The translations under genes and the position numbers were made by a program. This document shows, one piece after another, positions 24,520 through 34,529 of a stretch of 64,000 bases of DNA; position 1 is the stretch's first letter, and each line of letters opens with the position of its first letter. Origin of the DNA: Eulemur rufifrons (Eukaryota; Chordata; Mammalia; Primates; Lemuridae); NCBI RefSeq assembly GCF_041146395.1, contig NC_090986.1, forward strand, positions 47,900,001 to 47,964,000. The letters are read 5' to 3'. The notes below the pieces were generated by a model. That model was not told the DNA's origin and did not search any database. It worked only from the letters and a program-made list of their open reading frames with translations.

Positions 24520-24860
24520 GCGCTCTGTGTTCTTTCTTCCTGTCACTAGTCACAATTTCCTAATCCTCAAATGGCAGCTTAAATGTGACTTTCCCAGGGA
24601 AGTCTCTGATCCCTTTTCTAGGTTGCATCCCTGACATATGTCTTAATGAACTCTAAAGCATTGCCTTTATTGCACTCCTCACATATTTAATTGAATAATT
24701 ATTTCTGTGATTATTCTTTTTCTGTCTCTTTCACAAAACTTTAAGCTGCTCAATTTTCTTGTCTGTACCTCCATCTTCAGTTTATAATTGTTTCTGACAC
24801 AAAATATCTGTAAGTGCCCTGAGAGGGGAGATCTAGGCACACTCTTTTTTGTGTGTGCTT
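24520..24860 (+). mobile_element. L2 LINE 3' fragment, part 1
   Basis: L2 3'-end words appear in order: 'cttaaatgtgactttcccagg', 'gaagtctctgatcccttttc', 'attgcctttattgcactcc', and 'aagtgccctgagagggga'. This matches the 3' terminal region of mammalian L2. The terminal L2 tail, expected next, is found instead after an L1 fragment at 25222-25305. Confidence 0.65.
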
Positions 24861-24944
24861 TATTCTGTTTAGAAGTGTGATAGTATAAATTTGAACTCAG
24901 AAAGTACATTTTAAGAAATATAATATCCACTTGGATGCCTATAA

Positions 24945-25221
24945 TTTTAAAAAAGGAAATGTGTTGACAAGGATGTGGAGATATTGGAACCTACATATAT
25001 TACTGGTGGGAATATAACAGGATATAGCCACAATGGAAAACCATTTGACAGTTCCTCAAAAAGTTAAATATAAAGCTACCATATGTCCTAGCAATCCTAC
25101 CCCCAGGTATAGATCCAAGAAAATTAAAATCAGGGACTCAGATACTTGTATACCAATGTTCATAGCAGCATTATTCACATTAGGCAAAAGGTGTAGACTA
25201 CTCAAGTGTCCCTCAATGGGT
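24945..25221 (+). mobile_element. old L1 ORF2 fragment
   Basis: The sense ORF2 C-terminal landmarks are 'tgttgacaaggatgtggaga', 'actggtgggaatataacagg', 'ctaccatatgtcctagcaatcc', 'catagcagcattattcacat' and 'caagtgtccctcaatggg'. A chance ORF at 25033-25254 lies over it. It sits between two parts of an L2 and ends abruptly at the L2 tail. Confidence 0.8.
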
Positions 25222-25305
25222 GGCTGGCACACTCTTTTTATCCCTAGCTGTTGAGCGTATTAGGAGTGCAATAAATATCTGTTGCATGAATGAATGATGA
25301 GCTGA
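25222..25305 (+). mobile_element. L2 LINE 3' tail, part 2
   Basis: 'tggctggcacactc' and 'gtgcaataaatatctgttgc' followed by 'atgaatgaatga' is the end of L2, including the terminal short repeat. It appears to complete the L2 begun at 24520. Confidence 0.65.
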
Positions 25306-25500
25306 ACATTTAATAAAAATGATGCATTATGGTTTTTTGAGTAATAACTCAGTCTAAGATATGTTCCACAAATTTATGATGTTGATTTTTGGTGCTGCAC
25401 TTTGAAAATACTATCTTAAGTCACTATCCAGGAATATATAATTCTAGTCAACTTCTACTGCATTTACATGATGGTTTGGGCGTGTGTTTTCATTAAAGAC

Positions 25501-26101
25501 TGAGTGGCAGGCAGAATTTTATGATGATCTCCAGTATCTTGATATTCTACACCTTCTTCCGGTGATCCAGTAAAACACTAATATAAGTACCACTATGAAG
25601 GGATTTTGCAGATGTAATTAAGGTCTCAAATCAGTTCTCCTTGCAATAGAAAGGTAATATGGGTGGGCATATGGACCTTTGACTCTAGGCCTGGAGGTTA
25701 GATATAGAAGAAGACAGAGAGATTTAAAGTATGGAAGGAATCCCATGTAAAGAAAGTTCTCTGTTGCTGGCTTTGAGGATGGTGAAGACCAAGTGACAAA
25801 GAATACAGACTGTCTGTAGGAGCTGAGAGTGACCCCCACCCAACTGACAGCCATCAAGGAAATAGCTTAGTGCTATGAATGCAAGAAACTGAAATTTGCC
25901 AACAACCTAAAGAGCTTAAAAATATTCTTTCCCAGAGCATCAAGACAAGAACACAGCCTGGCAAACATCTTGAATTATGGTTGTTGAGACACTGAATAGA
26001 AAACCTAGACTTCTAACCTACAGACTCTTAAGCTAATAAATGTGTATTTTTAAGTTACTAAGTTTATAGTAATTTATTATGAAGCAATAGAAAATGAATA
26101 A
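25501..26101 (+). mobile_element. ancient ERV/MaLR-type LTR
   Basis: It begins 'tgagtggcaggcagaatttt', has 'agggattttgcagatgtaat', 'taggagctgagagtgacccc', 'agctaataaatgtgtatttt' (polyadenylation region) and ends with 'gaagcaatagaaaatgaata'. The order matches a known class of mammalian solo LTRs, but I cannot give the subfamily with confidence. The ORF at 25618-25857 on the minus strand is a shadow. Confidence 0.6.
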
Positions 26102-27602
26102 ATCTGTTTATAGAAACAAGTAGATTTGGTTTGTGTGTGCCAAGAAAAGTCTTACAGGGCTCGAATGAGTTTAATTTATCTGACTGTAACTTTTTGAGAC
26201 TCAGTTTTAATTGTGTAATCTTAAAATCTAGATTCAAGAGAGCAAGTATGTTAAATTTCTTTATTACAAACATCCTTTAAATTAGCTATGTCAACAAGAC
26301 AGTGTCAATGGCAATGAAGAAGGTTTTAAATAAGAGTTTTCAAATAGACACTGGATATTTGGGAGGGATTTCTCTATTTACACTTTCAGTACAAAACATA
26401 TGCTGACTTGTTTTTATATACAAGAGAGATATTATAGATTCATACAATACATCTCACGGGTTTGTTTCCTTTAACATCAGTTGACCTTCATTACTTCTGT
26501 TTTATGCACTTGTTTGAACCCTGCCAATTCATATGGAAATCTCAAAGGAAAGAGAAAAATTACAACCCCCGTTGTGATTGAAGATCAGATCTGTGCCCTC
26601 CTATTAAGAAAGTAAGTCGGCAACCTCGAAGCCACAATGAGAATAATTCCTCTGTGGAACTGAAACAATTAATAGATTCTCAGTCAGGGAAACTGCAAAT
26701 GATAGAACCAAACAGAGAAGGGGCAAGGTAAAGGGAAACTTTTGATTGTTTTTTCCAGTGGTGAGATAGCTGTGACAGTAGATTGTATACAGTTCCCAGC
26801 TCTTCTTTGTTCTTCTGAATAATGTGTTGGGAGCAATATTGAGCATCCCTTGTATATCCGAATCTCTAGCATTACTGTCTCCTGTTGCTTTATTACCATA
26901 ATAAACTTGTGAATCATAGTAACTAACTCGGTAGGGTTCCTATGGCAAATTCATTTTCATAACCCCTTTTGTTGTCACAAATGTGGTCCAAAAGTGTGCC
27001 AAGTCAGCAGTTCCTCATTGCTTATTAATATAGCACATTACAGAGATTCATTTAAAACTTCAACAGATGTAATATAATGACACAATCTACTTATAATTAC
27101 AATTATGCTAACAGTTAATAATAATTGGGCCTTTCCACCTATATTTCATTTTACTCTAAAGACAATTGGATCTTTTCAAAAGTAGATAACCCCTTAGCAG
27201 GTGTTCTGCTTAAAAAGCCAAAATAATCAAGTGAGAATGAAAAAGTGGTTATTACATAGCAACAAGTATGCAACTGAAAGGTAGAAATTAGAGAGATTTG
27301 GGGATTTAGTTAGTCTTAAAGAGAAAGTAGAGTGCAAAATAAAAAGCAGGAGGCTTAATGACATTGTATAAATACATGGAAGTAAGAAGTAGTGAAAATG
27401 TGTCTTGATGTGATCAGTAAAACTTTGTATCCATTATATTAATATGTAGACTCATACATCAAATGTAAGCAAGATATTCTTCAATAGCTCATTTCATCAA
27501 GTTCTATTCTTGAAAATTTAGTAAAAGCAGGACTCTAAATATCTATTTTAGTGCTTAACATAATATCTATTTTCTATCATACCATATTTACCTCTCTTAT
27601 AT
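26102..27602. other. AT-rich unassigned DNA
   Basis: No recognised gene or repeat. Two overlapping minus-strand ORFs (26604-26917) have no motif. Confidence 0.45.
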
Positions 27603-28669
27603 TAGCTTATTAAATATGAAATGTTCTATTTCAAAAGTCTAGTTTATTATATCTCAAACAAGAAGCAGTACAATTAATCAAAGTATGTGTGCCTAAACTA
27701 TCAACAAAGTTTTGCCCTTTTAACGGTAGCTTGCTTATGCCAGCAGCAAAGAAGCTTAGAGAGTTAGTGGCAACGAAATAGTGAAAGGCATTTTCCACAG
27801 CTTGTTGAGAATTGAATATTTTTCCTTGCAAGAAGTGGTCCAAAGCCTGGAAGGAGTAGTAGTCAGTTAATGCGAGGTCTAGTGAATTCAGTGGATGACA
27901 GAGATTTTCCAAGTCCAGCTTCTGTAGTTTGAGCAGCGTTGTTTGTGTGACATGTGATTTTGCAAGAAGATTGACCTGTATCTATTGACCAATCTCACCT
28001 GCTTACTCACAAGTATTCTCATCATTTCATACAGCTGATTGCAGTAGAGATCTGCTATAATCAACTGACCAGGTTTCATGAAGCTGTAGTGGATAATACC
28101 AGTGCTGGACCACTAAACAGACACCGTTAGCGTTTTTTGATGAATATTTGATTTTAGACTGTGCTTCAACACTTCTTCTTTATCCAACCATTGTGCCCAA
28201 TTCTTGAGATTGTCAAAAAGAATCCATTTTTCATCACACATTGTTTCAAATGGTCCAATATTGTAGGAATAGTGACTTCAAACCTTACTGCTAATTCATG
28301 CATAGGTTGAGATGGATTCACTTCCACTACGGCTTTCAACGTATCATTATTCACCGTTGTTTCAGGTCAGCCACATGGCTCATTTTCAAGATTAAAATCA
28401 CCAGAATGGAACTTCTCAAACCATCAATGTACTGTGTGTTCATTAGCCACATACTTCAAAACAAAGTTTCAACTTATCCATGGTTTCGCAAAAATTGCTT
28501 TAAAAAAATCTTTGAAAGCTAATCACAAACCAAACCATGGGTTTGAAAGAATGAAGATGTACCTTCACAAAATAAACATAAAACAAAGAGTGTCAAAGTG
28601 AAATGTCAGAGATATCAACTGTCAAACTTAGTACTTAAGAAAATCAGACATTCCATACTTAATAACCTA
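27603..28669 (-). mobile_element. mariner transposon MarA copy 2, internally deleted
   Basis: Both ends are present, with flanking TA: plus-strand left end TA-'gcttattaaatatgaaatgt' and right end 'ttccatacttaataacc'-TA. On the minus strand the transposase runs from its start to its end but lacks about 125-130 bases between 'ILDHLKQ' and 'CDEKW', so it is about 1.07 kb. The element otherwise resembles copy 1, including the 3' words 'FLQGKIFNSQQAVENAF'. It is a clean mariner insertion in the opposite orientation to copy 1. Confidence 0.9.
27631..28560 (-). pseudogene. mariner transposase pseudogene (MarA copy 2)
   Basis: Readable segments on the minus strand are 'KAVVEVNPSQPMHELAVRF' (28166-28354 ORF), 'MCDEKWILFDN' in another frame after the deletion, 'HYSFMKPGQL', and 'LALTDYYSFQALDHFLQGK' near the C-terminus. 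The first and third catalytic aspartates are retained. The second is replaced, with 'FLQNH' where 'LQDN' is expected. Combined with frame changes and the internal deletion, this excludes activity. Confidence 0.85.
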
Positions 28670-29654
28670 GTATTTATACACTGTCATAAATATAGCTGCA
28701 ACAACAATTTTGCACCGCATACTATGATGAGACACTTCATAACACACAATCAAACTTCTTGAAACACAAAATACACATTTTAGGCCTTACTGTCTCAAAA
28801 ATTCCCCATAATGTAAGTCTCACAATGCAATGAGATCACTATATTTATCTCACAGTGAAGAATGTGGTTTCAAATTGATTCCACCGCTTCATTTTAATTT
28901 TAAGCATATAACTGGTTAAATATATCTGAGTTTTAAACTGACAGAAAAACATAGTGATAAATAATAAAAAGCTATTTATAGTCCGTGTTTTAGGAAAATA
29001 TATTTGAAAGTACCCAATATTGTGCTTTAATTACAAAAGATGAAAGAATAATAGGTACTGGATACAGAGTGGTAAACAATCAAATATTCTTCCTTCCTTC
29101 TGAGAAATTTAAAGCCTGGAAAAGATATACAATAAACAAATATATACCTATAAATTGTTATGACTGCTTTAATTAAAATAAAAGTAGGGATATGGAAGAG
29201 AAAACCCCAGAGGATGGAGTTAAGAATGAATGATCTGGAATGGCTTTTCTCAAAAGGAACCATGTACGCTGATGCCAGATTGCTCAGAGGGATAGTTTAG
29301 GATGGAGTAAATGGGATGAGGTAGTTACAGGTTGAGAATAGGCACCTATAAATTCTGAGCTGTAGCTCAGTATAAATTAGTGAATTGTTAGTGGTCCAGG
29401 GTAAATTGTGAAAGAATCTTTTAGGATAGGTTCAGCAATTTTAGATTTTATTTTAACTACATTTCAAGGTCATGAAAGTATTTTAAGTATATGGAAAATG
29501 GTGACAAATTAATTTGAATTGCTTTGGAAGCTCTATGGAGATGATGCAATGAGTAGGAGACATGAGTTGCAGCAGGGAGATCAATTTGGAGGCTACTGCA
29601 ATAATCTAAGTGAGTAATTATTATGGTTTAGACCAAGCATTAGAAATTAGGTTT
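28670..29654. other. unassigned DNA, with a decayed repeat near 29.4-29.6 kb
   Basis: The first half shows nothing. From about 29430 to 29645, words like 'gattttattttaactac', 'gagttgcagcagggagatca' and 'ggaggctactgcaataatct' match the same unassigned mammal-wide repeat suspected at 15.4-15.8 kb. Confidence 0.3.
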
Positions 29655-29785
29655 TTGGGAAAATTGAACTCACAGGGATAGAGACTAGAATGGTGGTTAC
29701 CAGAAGCTGGGAAGGGTAGTGGTGGGGGCGATAGAGAGCTGATGGCTAATAGGTACAAATACACAGCTAGATAGAAGGATTAAGA
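29655..29785 (+). mobile_element. old L1 3' UTR, part 1
   Basis: 'actcacagggatagagacta', 'tggtggttaccagaagctgg' and 'gggaagggtagtggtggggg' are typical of old L1 3' ends. It is interrupted by the younger L1 and continues at 30851. Confidence 0.75.
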
Positions 29786-30850
29786 TCTGGTGTTCAAAAG
29801 CTTTTTAATTTGATCAGGTCCCATTATAAAGCTTCTGCACAGCCAAAGAAACTTTTACGAGAGCAAACAGACAACCTACAGAATGGGAGAAAATTTTCAC
29901 ATGCTACACATCCGATAAAGGACTGATAACTAGAATCTACTTAGAACTCAGGAAAATCAGCAAGAAAAAAATCACACAACCCTATCAAAAAGTGGGCAAA
30001 GGACATGAACAGAAACTTTTCAAAAGAAGACAGAATAATGGCCAAAAAACATATGAAAAAATGCTCAACTTCTCTAATCATCAGGGAAATGCAAATCAAA
30101 ACCACAATGAGATATCATTTATCTCCAGTGAGAATGGCCTTTATCAAAAAGTCCCCAAACAACAAATGTTGGGGTGGATGCCCACAGATAGGAACACTCA
30201 TACACTGCTGGTGGCACTGCAAACTAGTGCAACCTCTATGGAGGGCAACATGGAGATACCTCAAAGAGATACAAGTAGATCTACCATTTGATCCAGCAAT
30301 CCCATTACTGGGCATCTACCCAAAAGAACAACAGACATTCTATAAAAATGACATCTACAACCGAATATTTATAGCAGCACAATTCACAATTGCAAAGATG
30401 TGGAAACAACCCAAGTGCCAATCAATACATGAGTGGATTAATAAAATGTGGTATATGTATACCATGGAGTACTATTCAGGTATAAGAAACAATGGTGATA
30501 TAGCACCTCTTGTATTTTCCTGGATAGAGCTGGAACCCATTCTACTAAGTGAAGTATCCCAAGAATGGAAAAACAAGCACCATATGTACTCACCATCAAA
30601 TTGGTTTTAACTGATCAACACCTAAGTGCACATTTAGGAATAACATTCATCGGGCGCTGGGTGGATGGGAGTGGGGAGAAGGGGATGGGTATATACATAC
30701 ATAATGAGTGCGATGAACACCATCTGGGGGATGGACGGGCTTGAAGCTCTGACTCTGTGGTGGGAGGGAAGGGCAATATACATAACCTAAACATCTGTAC
30801 TCCCATAATTTGCTCAAATAAAAAAAATAAAAAAAAAAGTCTGGTGTTCA
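29786..30850 (+). mobile_element. young 5'-truncated L1 (strepsirrhine-type) with target duplication
   Basis: The element contains the C-terminal part of ORF2, a G-rich 3' UTR with 'aacaccatctgggggatgg', 'cttgaagctctgactc', 'catctgtactcccataattt' and an A-rich tail at about 30817-30839. It is flanked by a direct repeat TCTGGTGTTCA at 29786-29796 and 30840-30850, the target-site duplication of a target-primed insertion. The host sequence is an older L1 3' UTR. The 5' truncation leaves about 1.04 kb. Confidence 0.92.
30005..30610 (+). pseudogene. L1 ORF2 C-terminal fragment, 201 codons open
   Basis: This is the C-terminal end of the L1 endonuclease/reverse-transcriptase protein, lacking both catalytic domains. 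The open frame covers '[19 protein letters not shown]', the Cys-rich segment '[18 protein letters not shown]' that forms the ORF2 cysteine motif, '[13 protein letters not shown]', and the C-terminus '[15 protein letters not shown]'. The matching reading frame is broken just upstream near 29970 by a one-base shift. That 201 codons remain open suggests a fairly recent insertion. It is non-functional on its own. Confidence 0.9.
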
Positions 30851-31085
30851 GCAGTACAAAAAGATAACTATAGTTAACAATAATTTGGGATATATTTCAA
30901 AATGACTAAAAGAATAGAATTGGAATGTTCCTAATTCAAAGAAATGATAAATGCTTGAGGTGATGTATACCACAATTACCCTGATTTAATCATTACACAT
31001 TGTATGCTTGTATCAAAATATCATATGTACCCTATAATGTACAACTATTATGTATCCATAATAATTAAAAATGTAAAATATTTTA
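30851..31085 (+). mobile_element. old L1 3' UTR, part 2
   Basis: After the young L1, the older one resumes: 'agataactatagttaacaat', 'aatgataaatgcttgaggtg', 'accctgatttaatcattac', 'atgtaccctataatgtacaa' and an A-rich end. The two halves join cleanly when the insertion and one duplication copy are disregarded. Confidence 0.75.
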
Positions 31086-31949
31086 AACAATTTTTTTAAA
31101 AAACTTAGTTATTTAGGAATAACTGTGTATTGAATCTCTAAAGTTTTAAAAGGCACAAAACATTATCCTGTTAGTTTTGCAAGATTGTATTTATTTATGT
31201 GTTTTTGAATTTTTTTGCCCTGACTTGTTGCATAAGGTTTTAATGTGTAACTTTATTAAGGACACTATTAATCAAAAGTATGTGTGGCAAATCCTAGTAA
31301 AATGAACAATGAACAAAAAGACAAAAGATAAATACCAAAAGTGAGGTAAATTCATTAAGCTGTAACCTGCAATATATACTAACTATAGAGGGACATAATT
31401 TGCTTATCAAATATCTATGAAGTAATAAAAGGAAGTGTGATTTCAGTTTACAAAATATAAATAGTTTGAAAATTCAAAAAATTCAGAATTTATTTTTCAG
31501 TTGAAATAAAACAATTCCTGATACTGATATTCAATGAGAAACATCTTCAAATGAAATCTTCAAATGAAAATTTATGTCTGTAAAAAAGTGACTATCACCA
31601 CTCCTTATTACTTATTCTGAGGTGTTATGCCCAAGGCGAGGCCAACTCTTCTTGAGAATAAATTTGTGGCTTGCTACAGCTGCTGTGTCAAATGGTCCCT
31701 GAATCTCAACGCAGCATTAAGTCCAGCCTCTGCTTAAGCATGCACCTTAGCCCATTACAAGTTCAAGCAAATGGTCCAATATTAAGGAAAGGTCATAAAA
31801 AAGTATGAACAGAATCATTATTCGTAACAGGTTTCTCCACACTTTGCTGAAGAATGTAACTAGTAATCTCTGCTGAAATAACCTGATCCAAACCTGTCTG
31901 TTAATCATGTACAACAATGGCCTGAACATCAGGAAGGAAAACTACAGGG
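31086..31949. other. AT-rich unassigned DNA
   Basis: No recognised feature. Confidence 0.4.
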
Positions 31950-32195
31950 GTAATGGCAGGTGGCCACATTAGAGAGAGCAGGGATCGTGCTCTCAAAAGG
32001 CTTGGGTTTGAATACTTACTGGCTCTATACTCAGCAATATTTTTAACTCTCTGAGCTTTACTTACCTCGTTATAAAATGCTGATATGACTGACTGAACAT
32101 AGTCGTCGTGGGGATTAAAGGAGACGACTCATGAAAAGCATCATTACAGTGTCTGATGCATGATAAGCACTTAACACATGGTGACTATTTTTCTT
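31950..32195 (+). repeat. MIR SINE
   Basis: 'gcttgggtttgaatacttac', 'ctctgagctttacttacctc', 'ggattaaaggagacgactca' and 'cagtgtctgatgcatgataa' follow the MIR order. Diverged but nearly full length. Confidence 0.7.
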
Positions 32196-32802
32196 TATTT
32201 GTTTTAAACAGAAAATAAAGCTTATTTAATGTTGCTTCCAAAAGTTTCATGCTTGCAAAAAATAATGCCAGTAAAGTTGCTGATCTCATGAAATTCATAG
32301 GTGGCAGGACATTTTATTTTACTTTAAAATACCAGGAACCAGGAATGTATTTTAGATGGTAACTTATCATAGTATATGGACTCTACACCAATCATTGCAC
32401 CAATTTGTGAAAAGTAGCTCTCAATACATAAACAATACCAGCCACTCTTACCACTGAGGGAAAGCCTGACAAAGAGATATCAGGGTGTGGGGGGATGGAG
32501 GGTGGGTGCAGCAGGTAAGTCGTAAAAAGGGAACACATGAAAGTATAATAGTAATACTTTGCCCACTTTACTAAAGAGCATCTCTTCCATTTCAGAGCAA
32601 ATTATATGCTAATCTTCCAGACAGAGAAGTGTCTGTTTACAAATCTCTCATTTGCCTTCTGTTTCTTTGTAGATATTTTAACATTGATTAATTATAGACA
32701 TCTGAGAATTTCATACATTTACATGTTAATCATATAAAATGTATAAGATAATAATCATATTCTATCAAAATATCTTACGTGCACGTATAGTAGCAAAATT
32801 CA
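32196..32802. other. unassigned DNA
   Basis: No recognised feature apart from a G-rich patch at about 32486-32515. Confidence 0.4.
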
Positions 32803-32983
32803 TCAGGTGTCAGGCAGGAGGTGGGGGGAGGGGATGGGTATATACACACCTAATGGGTGCTGTGCTCACCATCTGGGGGATGGACATGCTTGAAGCTCTG
32901 ACTCAGGTGGGGCAAAGGCAATGTATGTAACCTAAACATTTGTACCCCCGTAATATGCTGAAAAAATAAATAAATAAATAAAT
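32803..32983 (+). mobile_element. young L1 3' UTR, severely truncated
   Basis: Only the last 180 bases of a strepsirrhine-type L1 are present: G-rich start, 'ctcaccatctgggggatgg', 'cttgaagctctgactcagg', 'aacatttgtacccccgtaat' and an (AAAT)n tail. It lacks any ORF2. Confidence 0.88.
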
Positions 32984-33003
32984 TATATATATATTATATA
33001 TAT
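32966..33003. repeat. (AAAT)n and (TA)n simple repeat
   Basis: The L1 tail has become an AAAT array followed by an AT-alternating run. Confidence 0.85.
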
Positions 33004-33434
33004 CTTTTATGAGAATTCTAAATGATCTTGGATCACTTCCTCCGTGTGCTTGATAATCTAAAATACTTTCAAGGTCATCTCACTCTTCAGTTACCTTTCA
33101 GGCTTTCTTTACAAATATAAGAACATTAAGAATAATGCAACATGGAATTCTTAAACTTTATCTTTCAATATGCTTTCCTGAAATAGCAGTTATTTGAAAA
33201 ATGTATAAACTAGTAGTATGTAATTTGAAAATAATAGTTTGTTTCTTTTATTATTCTCTTGTTCATTATGAGTATTTAAATATATGTTGTATAATACTGA
33301 GACGTAAATGTGACCTCAGTTCTGAGTTTTTTTTTTTCCTAGTCACAATGAGTCATAGAAATAGCAAACATATTAATAACAGACCTTTATTAAGTATAAA
33401 TTGTAATATTTGTATTCATATTTATCTTTTACAG

Positions 33435-33671
33435 GAAGGACTGGGGGAAGTGTCTCTGATGAGATACTTTGATATTAAAGAGAGTCTGGCTAGCAGAAAT
33501 ATTGCTAAGATATTTTCCAATTTTCTACTAAATACTCATGGAAAGTCAAAAGCATCTAAGAAATTGTTTGAATGCAGAACAATAGCACTGGTAGTTAATC
33601 GTTATAACAATCTGGGACAAATTTTCCCAAAGTACAAAGCCTATGGAACTGAATTGAATAATATCATGAGA
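33435..33671 (+). other. candidate protein-coding exon, 79 codons, orphan
   Basis: A pyrimidine-rich acceptor ending in CTTTTACAG precedes a 237-base open segment that ends at GAGA/GTAAGT, a near-consensus donor. Length is exactly 79 codons, with phase 0 at both ends. It lies in the longest ORF of the window not explained by a recognised repeat (33201-33689, 162 codons). The peptide begins EGLGEVSLMRYFDIKESLAS and contains 'KASKKLFECRTIALVVNRY' and 'GQIFPKYKAYGTELN'. Composition is balanced and soluble-looking, with no membrane segment and no repeat match. I do not recognise the protein. It may be an exon of a gene whose other exons lie outside the window, a decayed exon, or chance. Confidence 0.45.
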
Positions 33672-34516
33672 GTAAGTAGCTTAGGGTAGCTACCCAGGAG
33701 ATATCTACCCAGGAGATATTTTGCCTATCTCCTGTTTTCTGGTTTAAGAGCACAATGTACAAACCAAGGAAGCACTTAGACATCCAACCATGGCTGCTAT
33801 TCTTAGAGGCAACTATGCTATTATTATTAGCTGAAATCGCACACAGAAATTGCCATCGTCATGTAACAATAGGACAGGGCATTGTGGTGGTAGGAAACTA
33901 TAAAGGTACATTGAATTCTGAGACTTGTTTTTCAAAAGTAACTTTCTGTTGGCAGACAGAGTAAGAGCCTTGGTAAATTAATCATGATTTCCCATGTATT
34001 CTATCCCTATCAAGATCAGACGAGAGGAGCAAAAAAAATGGCCAGATGAAAAGAATCATAATATATCAGAGCATTATTGATAAACCCCTCAGATAGTAGA
34101 AATTAAGCTATATGCAGATGCATATTAACCTAATGTCCAAGTTTGGTTTGGGGAAGAGATTTAAATCAGCAGCCAAGAGGATGAGATTTGAGTGAACACC
34201 AAATATTCATTTGGTAAGCACCAGATTCTGCTTCTCAATTCAATTATTGGTAAACCAAAGATTACCTAGGATTGAAAAATTGGCTCCCTTTCTCTGTCTA
34301 ATGAATTTCATGGCATCATGCTTGAAGCAATGTCTTTGCTGTATTGTCACATTCTCACAGTGCCCTCTACTGCCTTTCTAGGAGGCTTGGTGACAACAGG
34401 TTGGATGATAACTAAAGGCTATACTTCTGGCTATACTGGCCAGAAGCCAGGAAGAAGAAGAAATAAATAACAAATAGGAAATTTACTTTTTAAAAGTTCT
34501 TGATTACTGGAAGATA
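33672..34516. other. unassigned DNA
   Basis: A short tandem duplication 'ctacccaggagatat' occurs at about 33691-33720, directly after the candidate exon. Otherwise nothing was recognised. Confidence 0.4.
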
Positions 34517-34529
34517 TACAAGGTCTGTC

